From Firmicutes bacterium UBA3572 (GTDB lineage Bacteria > Bacillota > Desulfotomaculia > Desulfotomaculales > Desulforudaceae), in assembly GCA_002375985.1 (NCBI GenBank), contig DFNH01000002.1, positions 1-46,763 of the forward strand: a stretch of DNA of 46,763 bases, in the 5' to 3' direction. The translations under genes and the position numbers were made by a program. Below the pieces are notes generated by a model. It made no database searches, was not told the origin of the DNA, and was given only the letters and a program-made list of their open reading frames with translations. Shown here one piece after another: positions 8,102 to 15,283 of this stretch (positions are counted from its first letter, which is position 1; each line of letters starts with the position of its first letter).

Positions 8102-8908
8102 TCATTCGGCGCGGATAATTTCTCTAACAGCGGCAGCCAGGTTGATCAAGTGTACACAGCCCTGTCCGCCTCCAAGCAGAGAAGCGATTTCTTTCTTGGA
8201 TTTCCCCGCCAAAACCGCACCCTCCAGGCCGGACACCAGCGCGGCCGTCTCGAAACAAAGCCGGTCGGGGGCCCGGAGCACCGCGCCGTCGGCCTGCCTG
8301 ACTTTCAGGTTTTCACCGGTCAGAACCAGTTTGAGAGACATCTCGTGGAAGGAATCACTCAGCACGGCGCAAACCGTGACGCCGTCCACGGACGAACTGC
8401 GGGTCAGAAACTCGAACCGGTTAAACAGGTTGGTCCCGGGGCGCTGGCCGACGTAGCGGCCCCAACCCGCTTCAACCCGGTCCAAGTTGCTGTAGTACCG
8501 GCAGGAACCAAGATAAAAAGTCTTCCAGTGTTCCACGTAAGCGTCCAGCGACGGGTAACCCCGTTCCGCGTAAAGAAACGATTCGGCCTGGATCAAGGCG
8601 CGGATGTTTTCGATAAAGAGCTCGCACGCCAGGGGTGGATAGTTTTCCAGTGCCATCCGGAAAGCAGACGCTCCCTTTTGGAAGTAAGCTTCGACGCCCT
8701 CCAGCTCCGGAACGGCGGTGCTTACGGGCGGTCGTCCACCCGGAGGCCGGTGCCATTCCCACCGCGCCTTCCGGACTATGAACGTGCGTGGATCCACCAA
8801 AAGCTGGGCACTCGCTTCGGTAACGGTGCCACATTGAACGGTCTGGACCATCAAACCGTCCGCCCGGCGCTGAACGGTCAGATAACGATTACGCACCAAA
8901 TCGGGCAA
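8102..8908 (-). CDS. DUF2889 family protein
   Basis: 268-residue soluble protein with no assigned function. The C-terminal half matches DUF2889: SFHEMSLKLVLTG, RAPDRLCFETAALVSGLEG and GGGQGCVHLINLA. The N-terminus (VRNRYLTVQRRADGLMVQTV) reads like a PilZ-independent beta domain, and the middle is rich in aromatic residues. It stands alone, divergent from the remnant and EcsC-like gene to its right and 190 bases upstream of the hyd operon. No catalytic motif is visible. Confidence 0.72.
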   Translation of the reverse strand: MPDLVRNRYLTVQRRADGLMVQTVQCGTVTEASAQLLVDPRTFIVRKARWEWHRPPGGRPPVSTAVPELEGVEAYFQKGASAFRMALENYPPLACELFIENIRALIQAESFLYAERGYPSLDAYVEHWKTFYLGSCRYYSNLDRVEAGWGRYVGQRPGTNLFNRFEFLTRSSSVDGVTVCAVLSDSFHEMSLKLVLTGENLKVRQADGAVLRAPDRLCFETAALVSGLEGAVLAGKSKKEIASLLGGGQGCVHLINLAAAVREIIRAE

Positions 8909-9040
8909 ATCTCCCGCCTCCTCGTCGCGGTAGAGAAATATGACCCAATTTTAGCACGGGTGACCGGCAGTCTCAACCCGCAACGGGGACACCCACCGGA
9001 CGGCCAGCTGTCCACGGCCTGGGCATTCTGGTCGCTGTAG

Positions 9041-9439
9041 TGCACTTGGTGGCCGGTGTGGGTCAGAGGGCATCGAGCAATTCCTGATTGAGAAGGGCAA
9101 TCCGGTGTTCGGGACGCCTGATCGTTACCGCCTGACGGTGCGGGAGCGGGACCAGGAGTTCTTCGAGACGTACATTCAGGCCCGGGGCGGTCTGGACAAG
9201 CTGCGGGAGCTAAACGGTACCCTTACGGATATCCAGCGCAACTTCAAGGACAACGCTTTGTTGTTTCTTTCGCGGTTGGCACCGCTTCCGGAGGTCCCGC
9301 GGCAGCGGCCTATGACGACATCCTGAACGCCAACTACGCCAGTTCGACGTTGGCCGACGAGGTTAATCGGTATCTTCGCTGGCTCGGACGCATTGATAAT
9401 ACGGACTGGATACCGCCGGCAATACTCTTTGTTTACTGA
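9041..9439 (+). pseudogene. frameshifted remnant of an unrecognised gene
   Basis: Three plus-strand pieces in different frames read like one broken protein. A short LVAGVG piece comes first. About 80 residues follow from SEGIEQFLIEKG through RYRLTVRERDQEFFE to LTDIQRNFKDNALLF. The last piece is AYDDILNANYASSTLADEV to RIDNTDWIPPAILFVY and a TGA at 9437. The frames change near 9060 and near 9280. No family was recognised. The 8909-9564 stretch holds nothing else that I can support, apart from weak -10-like TATGAT sequences near 9525. Confidence 0.5.
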
Positions 9440-9564
9440 AGCATTTGTCTTCCCGGGCAAAAATGCTTACAGCGCAAATAACTTGGGAAAAGGGTCGCGT
9501 GGCGCGGTCGCCGCAGAGTATGCTATGATGGTTCTAAACCGTACCATTGGGAAGAGGGCCGAGC

Positions 9565-10206
9565 GTGTTCTTCTTTAATCATTACAATTACCACTGGGCA
9601 CAGGCCGCCCAGGAAAAAGTGGCCAGGTTGCGCGAGCGGCATCCGCACCACACCAACCGGCAACTGGCGTGGTTGTTGATCACCGAGCGGGCCAAACTCT
9701 GCGGCGTGGTCGGCGCCATCACGGCGTTGCCCGCTGTTTTCCCGGGACTCGGCACATTGATTGCCATTCTCGGCGGGGTGGCCGTGGATGTAATGGTACT
9801 GAGCGTGGTCATTTACCGGTTGGTGCTGGAATTGTCGGTGGTGTACGGCAAAAATCCTTTGTTGCCGCAGGTGCAAAAAGAGGCCTTAAAGATATTCAGC
9901 ATGGCGGCCGGTGTCGACGCACTGGGCAAAAAGGCGGCCCGCTATACCGCCCAACATTTGTCCAGGCAAGCCGCCGCCACCGGGTTAAACCGGCCCCTCT
10001 TCTACCTTGGGCTGCGGGCCAGCCAACGGTCGGCCCTTGGTCGTCTCCTGCCCTTGTTGGGCGTGGCGGTGGCCGGCGGCATCAGCTTTCTCTTCGCCCG
10101 TGCGGTCGGCAAACGCACCCTCCAGCACTTTGAGAGCACGGCCGACGCCGGCCACCACTCCTGGAAAGGCCGCACCCTCGACGCTGAATACCAGGTCAGG
10201 TCGTAG
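9565..10206 (+). CDS. EcsC-like membrane-associated protein
   Basis: 213-residue protein starting at a GTG with an AGAGGG site; a TTG at 9547 is an alternative start. Residues about 45-90 form two hydrophobic stretches (CGVVGAITALPAVFPGLGTLIAILGGVAVDVMVL), and a third lies near the C-terminus (LLPLLGVAVAGGISFLFARAVG). This fits the EcsC family, named after a Bacillus ABC-transporter operon, whose biochemical role is unknown. It is the only intact gene on the plus strand in the window. It converges on the rhomboid gene, with two stem-loops in between. Confidence 0.65.
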   Translation: MFFFNHYNYHWAQAAQEKVARLRERHPHHTNRQLAWLLITERAKLCGVVGAITALPAVFPGLGTLIAILGGVAVDVMVLSVVIYRLVLELSVVYGKNPLLPQVQKEALKIFSMAAGVDALGKKAARYTAQHLSRQAAATGLNRPLFYLGLRASQRSALGRLLPLLGVAVAGGISFLFARAVGKRTLQHFESTADAGHHSWKGRTLDAEYQVRS

Positions 10207-10216
10207 CACCCCCCAC

Positions 10217-10234
10217 GCCGGTCTAACGACCGGC
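10217..10234. repeat. short perfect stem-loop between convergent genes
   Basis: GCCGGTC (10217-10223), a TAAC loop, then GACCGGC (10228-10234). It lies 10 bases after the EcsC-like stop and between two convergent genes. There is no T-run on either side, so transcript-end protection is as likely as termination. Confidence 0.45.
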
Positions 10235-10288
10235 AATACCAAGACAAAAACGGACTCGTGACAACCCGCCGCACGGGAGCGGTGTCCC

Positions 10289-10350
10289 CGGCAGCGACAT
10301 TGCGGAGCGCAGGTTCACGGCACGCGGCGAGCGTGAGGTCGGCGCTGCCG
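10289..10350. repeat. imperfect palindrome downstream of the rhomboid gene
   Basis: CGGCAGCG at 10289-10296 pairs with CGCTGCCG at 10343-10350, and the inner sequence can extend the stem with GAC/GTC. It resembles a REP-type extragenic palindrome. It occupies most of the 140 bases before the rhomboid stop, and no other signal is visible there. Confidence 0.4.
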
Positions 10351-10373
10351 CCGGTGAGGACGCGACGAAATCT

Positions 10374-11057
10374 CTACGTGGGATTGGGCAGGCGGGGACG
10401 ACCGGCGAGCGGTTTAATAAGGAGCATGCCGGCGGCAAACCCACCCACGTGTGCCCACCAGGCGACCATGTTAGCCGTACCCAGGATGGCCGCTATCCCG
10501 TAGAACAGTTGCAGCGCAATCCACAGGAAGAGAAAGAGCACCGCGGGGAGTTCTATAAAGGTCACGATGAACAATAGCGGCACCAGGGCCAGCACCCGGG
10601 CGTGCGGATAGGTGATAAAGTATGCCCCCAACACCCCCGCCACCGCGCCGGAGGCGCCGATGGTGGGAATGACCGACTGGGGATCGCTGATAATGTGGGC
10701 CAGGCCGCCGGCCAGCCCGGCCAGCAGGTAAAACAACACGAACCGCGCTCGACCCAACGCGTCCTCCACGTTATCCCCGAAGACCCAAAGGTACAACATA
10801 TTGCCGATCAGGTGAAACCAGCCCCCGTGCAGGAACGTGGCTGTGAACATCGGGACCCAGGTTTCGAGACTGAATGGAGCTTGGCGGAAGAGTTGCAGCT
10901 GCAGGGCGGGGACGATACCAAAGGTGGTCACGAATTGTTGCAGCCCGGCGGGCGGCAACGTGATCTGGAAAATAAAAATCAAGATGTTCAAAGCAATAAT
11001 GGCTACGGTGACCACCGGTAAACGGCGGGCCCGGATAGTGTCGCGCAGTGGGATCAA
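10374..11057 (-). CDS. rhomboid family intramembrane serine protease
   Basis: 227-residue polytopic membrane protein with about six transmembrane helices, the first at residues 15-31. Catalytic Ser136 lies in GASGAVAGV and His203 in AWWAHVGGF. HGGWFHLIGNMLYL (77-90) is the conserved L1/TM2 region. Rhomboids cut transmembrane substrates inside the membrane; the substrate here is unknown. The start is TTG at 11057 with a GGGGGAG site 8 bases upstream. Confidence 0.92.
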   Translation of the reverse strand: MIPLRDTIRARRLPVVTVAIIALNILIFIFQITLPPAGLQQFVTTFGIVPALQLQLFRQAPFSLETWVPMFTATFLHGGWFHLIGNMLYLWVFGDNVEDALGRARFVLFYLLAGLAGGLAHIISDPQSVIPTIGASGAVAGVLGAYFITYPHARVLALVPLLFIVTFIELPAVLFLFLWIALQLFYGIAAILGTANMVAWWAHVGGFAAGMLLIKPLAGRPRLPNPT

Positions 11058-11157
11058 GCCGATTTCTCCCCCGTTCGGGGCCGGCGGTGGCCGGCTCCGG
11101 CAGACTTGATCCCATTATGCCCCGCAACCATACAATGAATCCTACCGTCTTTGTGCA

Positions 11158-11284
11158 GCGGGCACAGGGACAACCTCCATGCCGGGAAATGGAGACTGGC
11201 TCGTTTTTTGAGGAAGATAACCCTGCGGTTTAGGGAGAACTGCCATCCTCAAAAAAGGTGCCTGTCCCCATTTCCGCTGCCCGC
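11158..11284. repeat. nested fold-back (REP/MITE-like) element
   Basis: Three pairs of inverted arms are nested around one centre: GCGGGCA/TGCCCGC (11158-11164, 11278-11284), GGGACA/TGTCCC (11167-11172, 11263-11268), and TTTTTTGAGGA/TCCTCAAAAAA (11204-11214, 11246-11256). The whole can fold into one long hairpin of about 127 bases. It has no coding capacity. The right arm carries GGTGCCTGTCCCC, a word close to the GGACAGGCA repeat at 29325. The rest of the 11058-11307 gap holds no gene. Confidence 0.6.
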
Positions 11285-11307
11285 GCGGCGGCTTTCCCCA
11301 TATGGCT

Positions 11308-12456
11308 CTAAAGGGTGCGCTCCAACAGGGCGGCCAGATCCTGCCTGGTGGCCCGGCGGGCGTTGGCCGCCAACGAACTCGACCCCATGGCCGCCTCCAC
11401 CAACTCAGGGATGTCCTGGGCGTTCATGCCGCACGGGCCAAGTTTGGTGGGCAACTCCAAGCGGGCCGCCAGCCGGCCCAGGTAGTGGACAAAACGCCCG
11501 GCCGCTTCTTCGTCAGGTGTGCCTGCGGCCACGAGGCCCGCGTGCCGGGCCAGTTCGGCATACGCGCCCGCCGCCACCCCCTGGTTGAACTCGGCCACGT
11601 AGGGCAGCAGGATGCCGCAGACTAGGCCGTGGCCCAAACGGTAACGGGTGCCGATGGGGTGCGCCAGGGCGTGCACCGCGCCGGTACGCGCCACGTTCAG
11701 CGCCATACCGGCCAGCATGCTGGCCAAAAGCATGTTCTCGCGCGCCTCCCGCCGGCCGGGAACGGTGTAGGCGGTGTAGATGTTCTGTATGATCAAGCGT
11801 ACCGCTTCGCGTGCCAGGCTCCGCGTATAGGCGTTCGCCCAGCGTGAGGTGTAGGCCTCAACCGCGTGGGTCAGGGCATCCATCCCCGTTTGGGCGGTAA
11901 GCGCCCGGGGCATGGACATAGTCATAATCGGGTCGACCACCGCTACCCTGGGCAGCCAGCGGTCGTGCCGGAGGCTGGTCTTTTTTCCGGTTACGGGATC
12001 CACCAGCACCACGTTTTGCGTGACCTCGGAGCCGCTGCCTGCGGTGGTGGGCACGGCCACAAAGGGCAGGCCGCCGGTGGTTAACTCGCGCCCGTTCAAG
12101 TACTCGCGGGTTTCGCCCTCGGCGTGGGCCAAACCGGCGGCGGCCTTGGCCACGTCGAGAACGCTGCCGCCACCCACCCCGACCACGACGGTGCAGCCCT
12201 CGTCCCGGGCCAGTTGCCGGACCGCATCAACCGTGGCAGTGTCCGGTTCCGGGGTTACTTCTTCAAACCACACCGTTTCCAGACCGGAGATCGCCAGCGG
12301 CTGGGTGATCCTGTCCATTTGCCCCGATTGTTTCAGACTCTGACGCCCGGTGACCAGCAGAACCTTTTGGCCCAGCGCGGCCACCTCTTCCCCCAGCTGG
12401 TAGGTGCTGCCCGGCCCGAACCGGATCCTGGGCGTGGTGAAAATGTCAAAAAGCAA
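11308..12456 (-). CDS. iron-containing (group III) alcohol dehydrogenase
   Basis: 382 residues, the normal length for iron-dependent alcohol dehydrogenases that interconvert alcohols and aldehydes with NAD(P)H. The nucleotide-binding GVGGGSVLDVAKA, the PTTAGSGSEVT motif and the metal-binding histidines in GMDALTHAVEAY, HALAHPIG and LGHGLVCGILLP are all present. The TTG start at 12456 has a GAGAGG site. Substrate cannot be read from sequence; 1,3-propanediol, ethanol and butanol dehydrogenases share these motifs. It lies downstream of the nitroreductase gene on the same strand. Confidence 0.92.
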   Translation of the reverse strand: MLFDIFTTPRIRFGPGSTYQLGEEVAALGQKVLLVTGRQSLKQSGQMDRITQPLAISGLETVWFEEVTPEPDTATVDAVRQLARDEGCTVVVGVGGGSVLDVAKAAAGLAHAEGETREYLNGRELTTGGLPFVAVPTTAGSGSEVTQNVVLVDPVTGKKTSLRHDRWLPRVAVVDPIMTMSMPRALTAQTGMDALTHAVEAYTSRWANAYTRSLAREAVRLIIQNIYTAYTVPGRREARENMLLASMLAGMALNVARTGAVHALAHPIGTRYRLGHGLVCGILLPYVAEFNQGVAAGAYAELARHAGLVAAGTPDEEAAGRFVHYLGRLAARLELPTKLGPCGMNAQDIPELVEAAMGSSSLAANARRATRQDLAALLERTL

Positions 12457-12494
12457 GAACCTCTCCCCCTAAGCGCTTGTTCAGCATTTCCGCT

Positions 12495-13019
12495 CTAAAG
12501 ATAGGTAACAATCTCCTCCGTGTCCCGGCGTTGGGGACGGTTTTCCGTTTCCCGCGCCGGATAACCAAGCGGCACCAGCGCGACAGGCACCCGCCAGTCG
12601 GGTATGCCCAGACAGGCGGATACCCGCGCCTCGTCAAAGGCCCCCACCCAACAGCTGCCCAGTCCGGCCGCGGTGGCCGCCAGCAGGATGTTCTGGGTGG
12701 CGGCGGCCGTGTCCTGAAGACAATAGAGAAACCGCCCCCGCTCACGGTAACGGGACGCCGAACGTTCCGGTTCGGCGCAGACCACGATGCAAACCGGGGC
12801 GGCTGCCACGAAGTCTTGACGCAGCGCGGCCTCGGCCAGGCAACGCCGGCGGTCGGAGGCGGTCACCACGTAGAAATGCCAGGGCTGCAGGTTGCCGGCG
12901 CTGGGTGCCCAGCGGGCGGCTTCGATCAGGCGGTCAAGGACCGCGCTGGGAACCGGATCGGGTCGAAAGCGCCGGATCGAAGCGCGACGCTTAACGTTCT
13001 CGAGCACCGTGTCGAGCAT
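12495..13019 (-). CDS. nitroreductase family flavoprotein
   Basis: 174-residue FMN-binding nitroreductase-fold protein. The N-terminus has the FMN phosphate-binding RRASIRRF. APSAGNLQPWHFYVV and the later AATAAGLGSCWVGAFDE fit the family. The C-terminus (VALVPLGYPARE) is typical of the short subgroup in Clostridia. These proteins reduce nitro groups, quinones or flavins with NAD(P)H, and the true substrate is unknown. The ATG at 13019 lies 3 bases after the DUF192 stop, so the two genes are likely co-transcribed. Confidence 0.88.
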   Translation of the reverse strand: MLDTVLENVKRRASIRRFRPDPVPSAVLDRLIEAARWAPSAGNLQPWHFYVVTASDRRRCLAEAALRQDFVAAAPVCIVVCAEPERSASRYRERGRFLYCLQDTAAATQNILLAATAAGLGSCWVGAFDEARVSACLGIPDWRVPVALVPLGYPARETENRPQRRDTEEIVTYL

Positions 13020-13022
13020 TGC

Positions 13023-13427
13023 TCACCATCCCTTCCAGTGTGGATTGCGCTCTTGTGCCTTTTTAGTATCTTTCCAGCAGGGACCCGGCCATACCCGCTG
13101 GGTTGGGGTCGGCAAACTGCAGCCGGTGTCCCGCAGGCGGTGGGCCGGGAGTTCAACCGCGCAACAGGCCTTTTTGATCACCGGGGTGAAGCGAAAGGGG
13201 CGCAGATTGTGCACCAGGTGCACCACCCGGCCCTCCCGGTCCAAGAAGGCGATGTCAATCGGAAAGCGCATTCCGATGGTGTGTACACTCCGGCACGGGA
13301 CAAGCACCAACGCTTCCTCCGGTGTCAGCCGCGCCCGCCCCAAGAGGCCCACCAGGCGGGCCCGGAAAGTACGCGCGTACGCCACCTGGCGCGCCACAAC
13401 CCGCGCCCGGGTCAGGTTGACCAGCAC
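13023..13427 (-). CDS. DUF192 family protein
   Basis: 134 residues. The core matches DUF192: ARTFRARLVGLLGR, CRSVHTIGMRFPIDIAFLD, VHLVHNLRPFR and a cysteine-rich KKACCAVELPA. Most relatives end soon after the VELPA segment; here another 35 or so unrelated, tryptophan- and lysine-bearing residues follow. That tail may come from a frameshift or a lost stop near 13120. No membrane anchor is visible, unlike many DUF192 proteins that carry a signal peptide. It sits between gpsA and the nitroreductase gene. Confidence 0.75.
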   Translation of the reverse strand: MLVNLTRARVVARQVAYARTFRARLVGLLGRARLTPEEALVLVPCRSVHTIGMRFPIDIAFLDREGRVVHLVHNLRPFRFTPVIKKACCAVELPAHRLRDTGCSLPTPTQRVWPGPCWKDTKKAQERNPHWKGW

Positions 13428-13452
13428 TTTTCAAAAACCACCCTTCGGCGCT

Positions 13453-14499
13453 TCAGGAGTCCTTCCGGGACCAGGAAACCTCTATCCCGGCCACTTCCTC
13501 GATTTCCCGGGCCCGGCTGCGCCCCATGAGGTTTTTAACGCCTTCGGCCGGCGGCAGGCCCTCAAAAAGCACCCGGTACGTTTGTTCCGTGATGGGCATT
13601 TCGACCCGGTGCTGGCGGGCCAAAAGGTAGGCTGCCCGAGTGGTGCGCACCCCTTCGACCACCATGCGGACGGACGCCAGCGCTTCCGCTACCGGTTTTC
13701 CTCGCCCGATCTCCACGCCCGCCCGCCGGTTGCGGCTGTGCCAACTGGTACAGGTGACGATCAGGTCACCTACGCCGGCCAGGCCGGCAAAGGTCAGCGG
13801 GTTGGCCCCCAGGCGGACGCCGAGTCGGGTAATCTCGGCCAAACCCCGGGTCAAAAGCGCGGCCTTGGTGTTGTCCCCGAAACCGAGGCCTTCGGAGATC
13901 CCCGTGCCCAGGGCGATGATATTCTTCAGGGCTCCGCCCAGTTCCACCCCGACGATGTCGGGGTTGGTGTACACCCGGAAGGTGGGGGCCATCATGGTTT
14001 CCTGCACGTATTCGGCCGCCGCGGGGTAGGGCGAAGAGGCCACGACCGCGGTGGGCAGGTCCCGGCCCACCTCCTCGGCATGGCTGGGGCCGGAAAGGGC
14101 GACGTAACGGACTAGATCCTTCTCACCGGTGACCTGCCGGAAGATTTCGGACTGGCGTAGGAGCGTGTTCTCCTCGATTCCTTTGGCCACGTTGACCACT
14201 ATCGCCCTTCGGGGCACCTCCGGCCAGGCGGCCGCCAGGGTAGACCGGAAGGCGTGAGACGGTACGGCGAAGATGACCAGGCTGGCCCCGGCTAATGTTT
14301 CTTTAAGCGCGGTGCCCACGCGTACCGTAACGGGAACGGGCACCCCGGGCAGGTACTGCTGGTTCTCGCGCTTGGTCTCCAGCATCTGGGCCAGGTCAGC
14401 CCTCCGGGCCCAAAGCGACACGGGGCAACCTTTCCGCGCCAGCAGGACCGCCAGCGCCGTGCCCCAACTACCGGCTCCGAGTACGGCTATCTTGTCCAT
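13453..14499 (-). CDS. gpsA: glycerol-3-phosphate dehydrogenase [NAD(P)+]
   Basis: 348 residues. Reduces dihydroxyacetone phosphate to sn-glycerol 3-phosphate for phospholipid synthesis. It has the Rossmann motif GAGSWGTALA at the N-terminus, the SGPSHAEEV segment, the catalytic-lysine region LGGALKNIIALGTGI, and GLAGVGDLIVTC. The ATG at 14499 has a GGAGAG site; an upstream in-frame codon at 14520 overlaps purQ and is not needed. It would feed PlsY, encoded upstream on the same strand but separated by purL and purQ. Confidence 0.96.
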   Translation of the reverse strand: MDKIAVLGAGSWGTALAVLLARKGCPVSLWARRADLAQMLETKRENQQYLPGVPVPVTVRVGTALKETLAGASLVIFAVPSHAFRSTLAAAWPEVPRRAIVVNVAKGIEENTLLRQSEIFRQVTGEKDLVRYVALSGPSHAEEVGRDLPTAVVASSPYPAAAEYVQETMMAPTFRVYTNPDIVGVELGGALKNIIALGTGISEGLGFGDNTKAALLTRGLAEITRLGVRLGANPLTFAGLAGVGDLIVTCTSWHSRNRRAGVEIGRGKPVAEALASVRMVVEGVRTTRAAYLLARQHRVEMPITEQTYRVLFEGLPPAEGVKNLMGRSRAREIEEVAGIEVSWSRKDS

Positions 14500-14509
14500 T
14501 TCGCTCTCC

Positions 14510-15283
14510 TTACAATTCACGGGCGTAACGGATGGCGTTCCGGAACAGGGCTAGGCCGTCCGGTTCACCTTCCAGCCCCCGACGCCAGTTCGGGTGCTGG
14601 GTTGTTTCCACGAACCGCTCCGGATGGGGCATGAGCCCCAGGATCAGACCCGACGGGTCGGTGAGGCCGGCGATGGCGTTGAGCGAACCGTTGGGATTAT
14701 CCGGGTAGGCCGCGGTAGGCGCTCCGCTACGGTCCACGTACCGGAACGCCACCTGTCCGGAGGCCTCGATATCCGCCAGGGTCTCCGGCGGAGCGTAGAA
14801 CTTCCCCTCGCCGTGGGCCGCCTGGAAGGTTACGGTACGGCCCTTAAGTCCGCGGGTAAAAACCGACTCCCCCTCCACCCGCATTCGGACCCACCGGCAT
14901 TCGAACCGCCCGCTATCGTTAGCCATCAGGGTGGCCGCAATCTCGCCGATGCGGGCGTAGGGCAACAGCCCGGTACGCACCAGCACCTGAAAGCCGTTGC
15001 AGATCCCCAGCACCGGCCGCCCCCGGGAGACGAACCCGGCCAAGGCCTCCCTCAGGAAAGAGGTTAGTTCCACGGCCAGGATCTTCCCGGAATGCACGTC
15101 GTCACCGTAGGAAAACCCGCCGGGGATCACGAGCAGGCCGAAATCGGCCAGTTTACGACTTCCGGTACGCAGTTCGTTGACGTGCACCAGTTGGGGCGCG
15201 CCGCCGCACTTTTCAAAGGCCCAGGCCGTCTCGAGGTCGCAGTTGGTGCCGTCGGTACGCAACACACAGACCGGGGGTTTCAT
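14510..15283 (-). CDS. purQ: phosphoribosylformylglycinamidine synthase, glutaminase subunit
   Basis: 257-residue class I glutamine amidotransferase that supplies ammonia to PurL in purine synthesis. The nucleophile is C95 in GICNGFQVL, and the His of the triad lies in LMPHPERF. The start TDGTNCD is typical. The ATG at 15283 overlaps the purL stop (ATGA), so translation is probably coupled. An in-frame codon at 15316 would lie inside purL and is unlikely. Confidence 0.95.
   Translation of the reverse strand: MKPPVCVLRTDGTNCDLETAWAFEKCGGAPQLVHVNELRTGSRKLADFGLLVIPGGFSYGDDVHSGKILAVELTSFLREALAGFVSRGRPVLGICNGFQVLVRTGLLPYARIGEIAATLMANDSGRFECRWVRMRVEGESVFTRGLKGRTVTFQAAHGEGKFYAPPETLADIEASGQVAFRYVDRSGAPTAAYPDNPNGSLNAIAGLTDPSGLILGLMPHPERFVETTQHPNWRRGLEGEPDGLALFRNAIRYAREL

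Noticed and set aside
11049..11114. TGGGATCAAG/CTTGATCCCA inverted repeat around the rhomboid start
   Set aside because: One arm is the start codon region of the rhomboid gene and the arms are 45 bases apart; it may be chance, so it is not listed as a feature.
12892..14115. 407-codon plus-strand frame over nitroreductase, DUF192 and gpsA
   Set aside because: It is antisense to three genes with clear family motifs, and its product looks low-complexity and basic.
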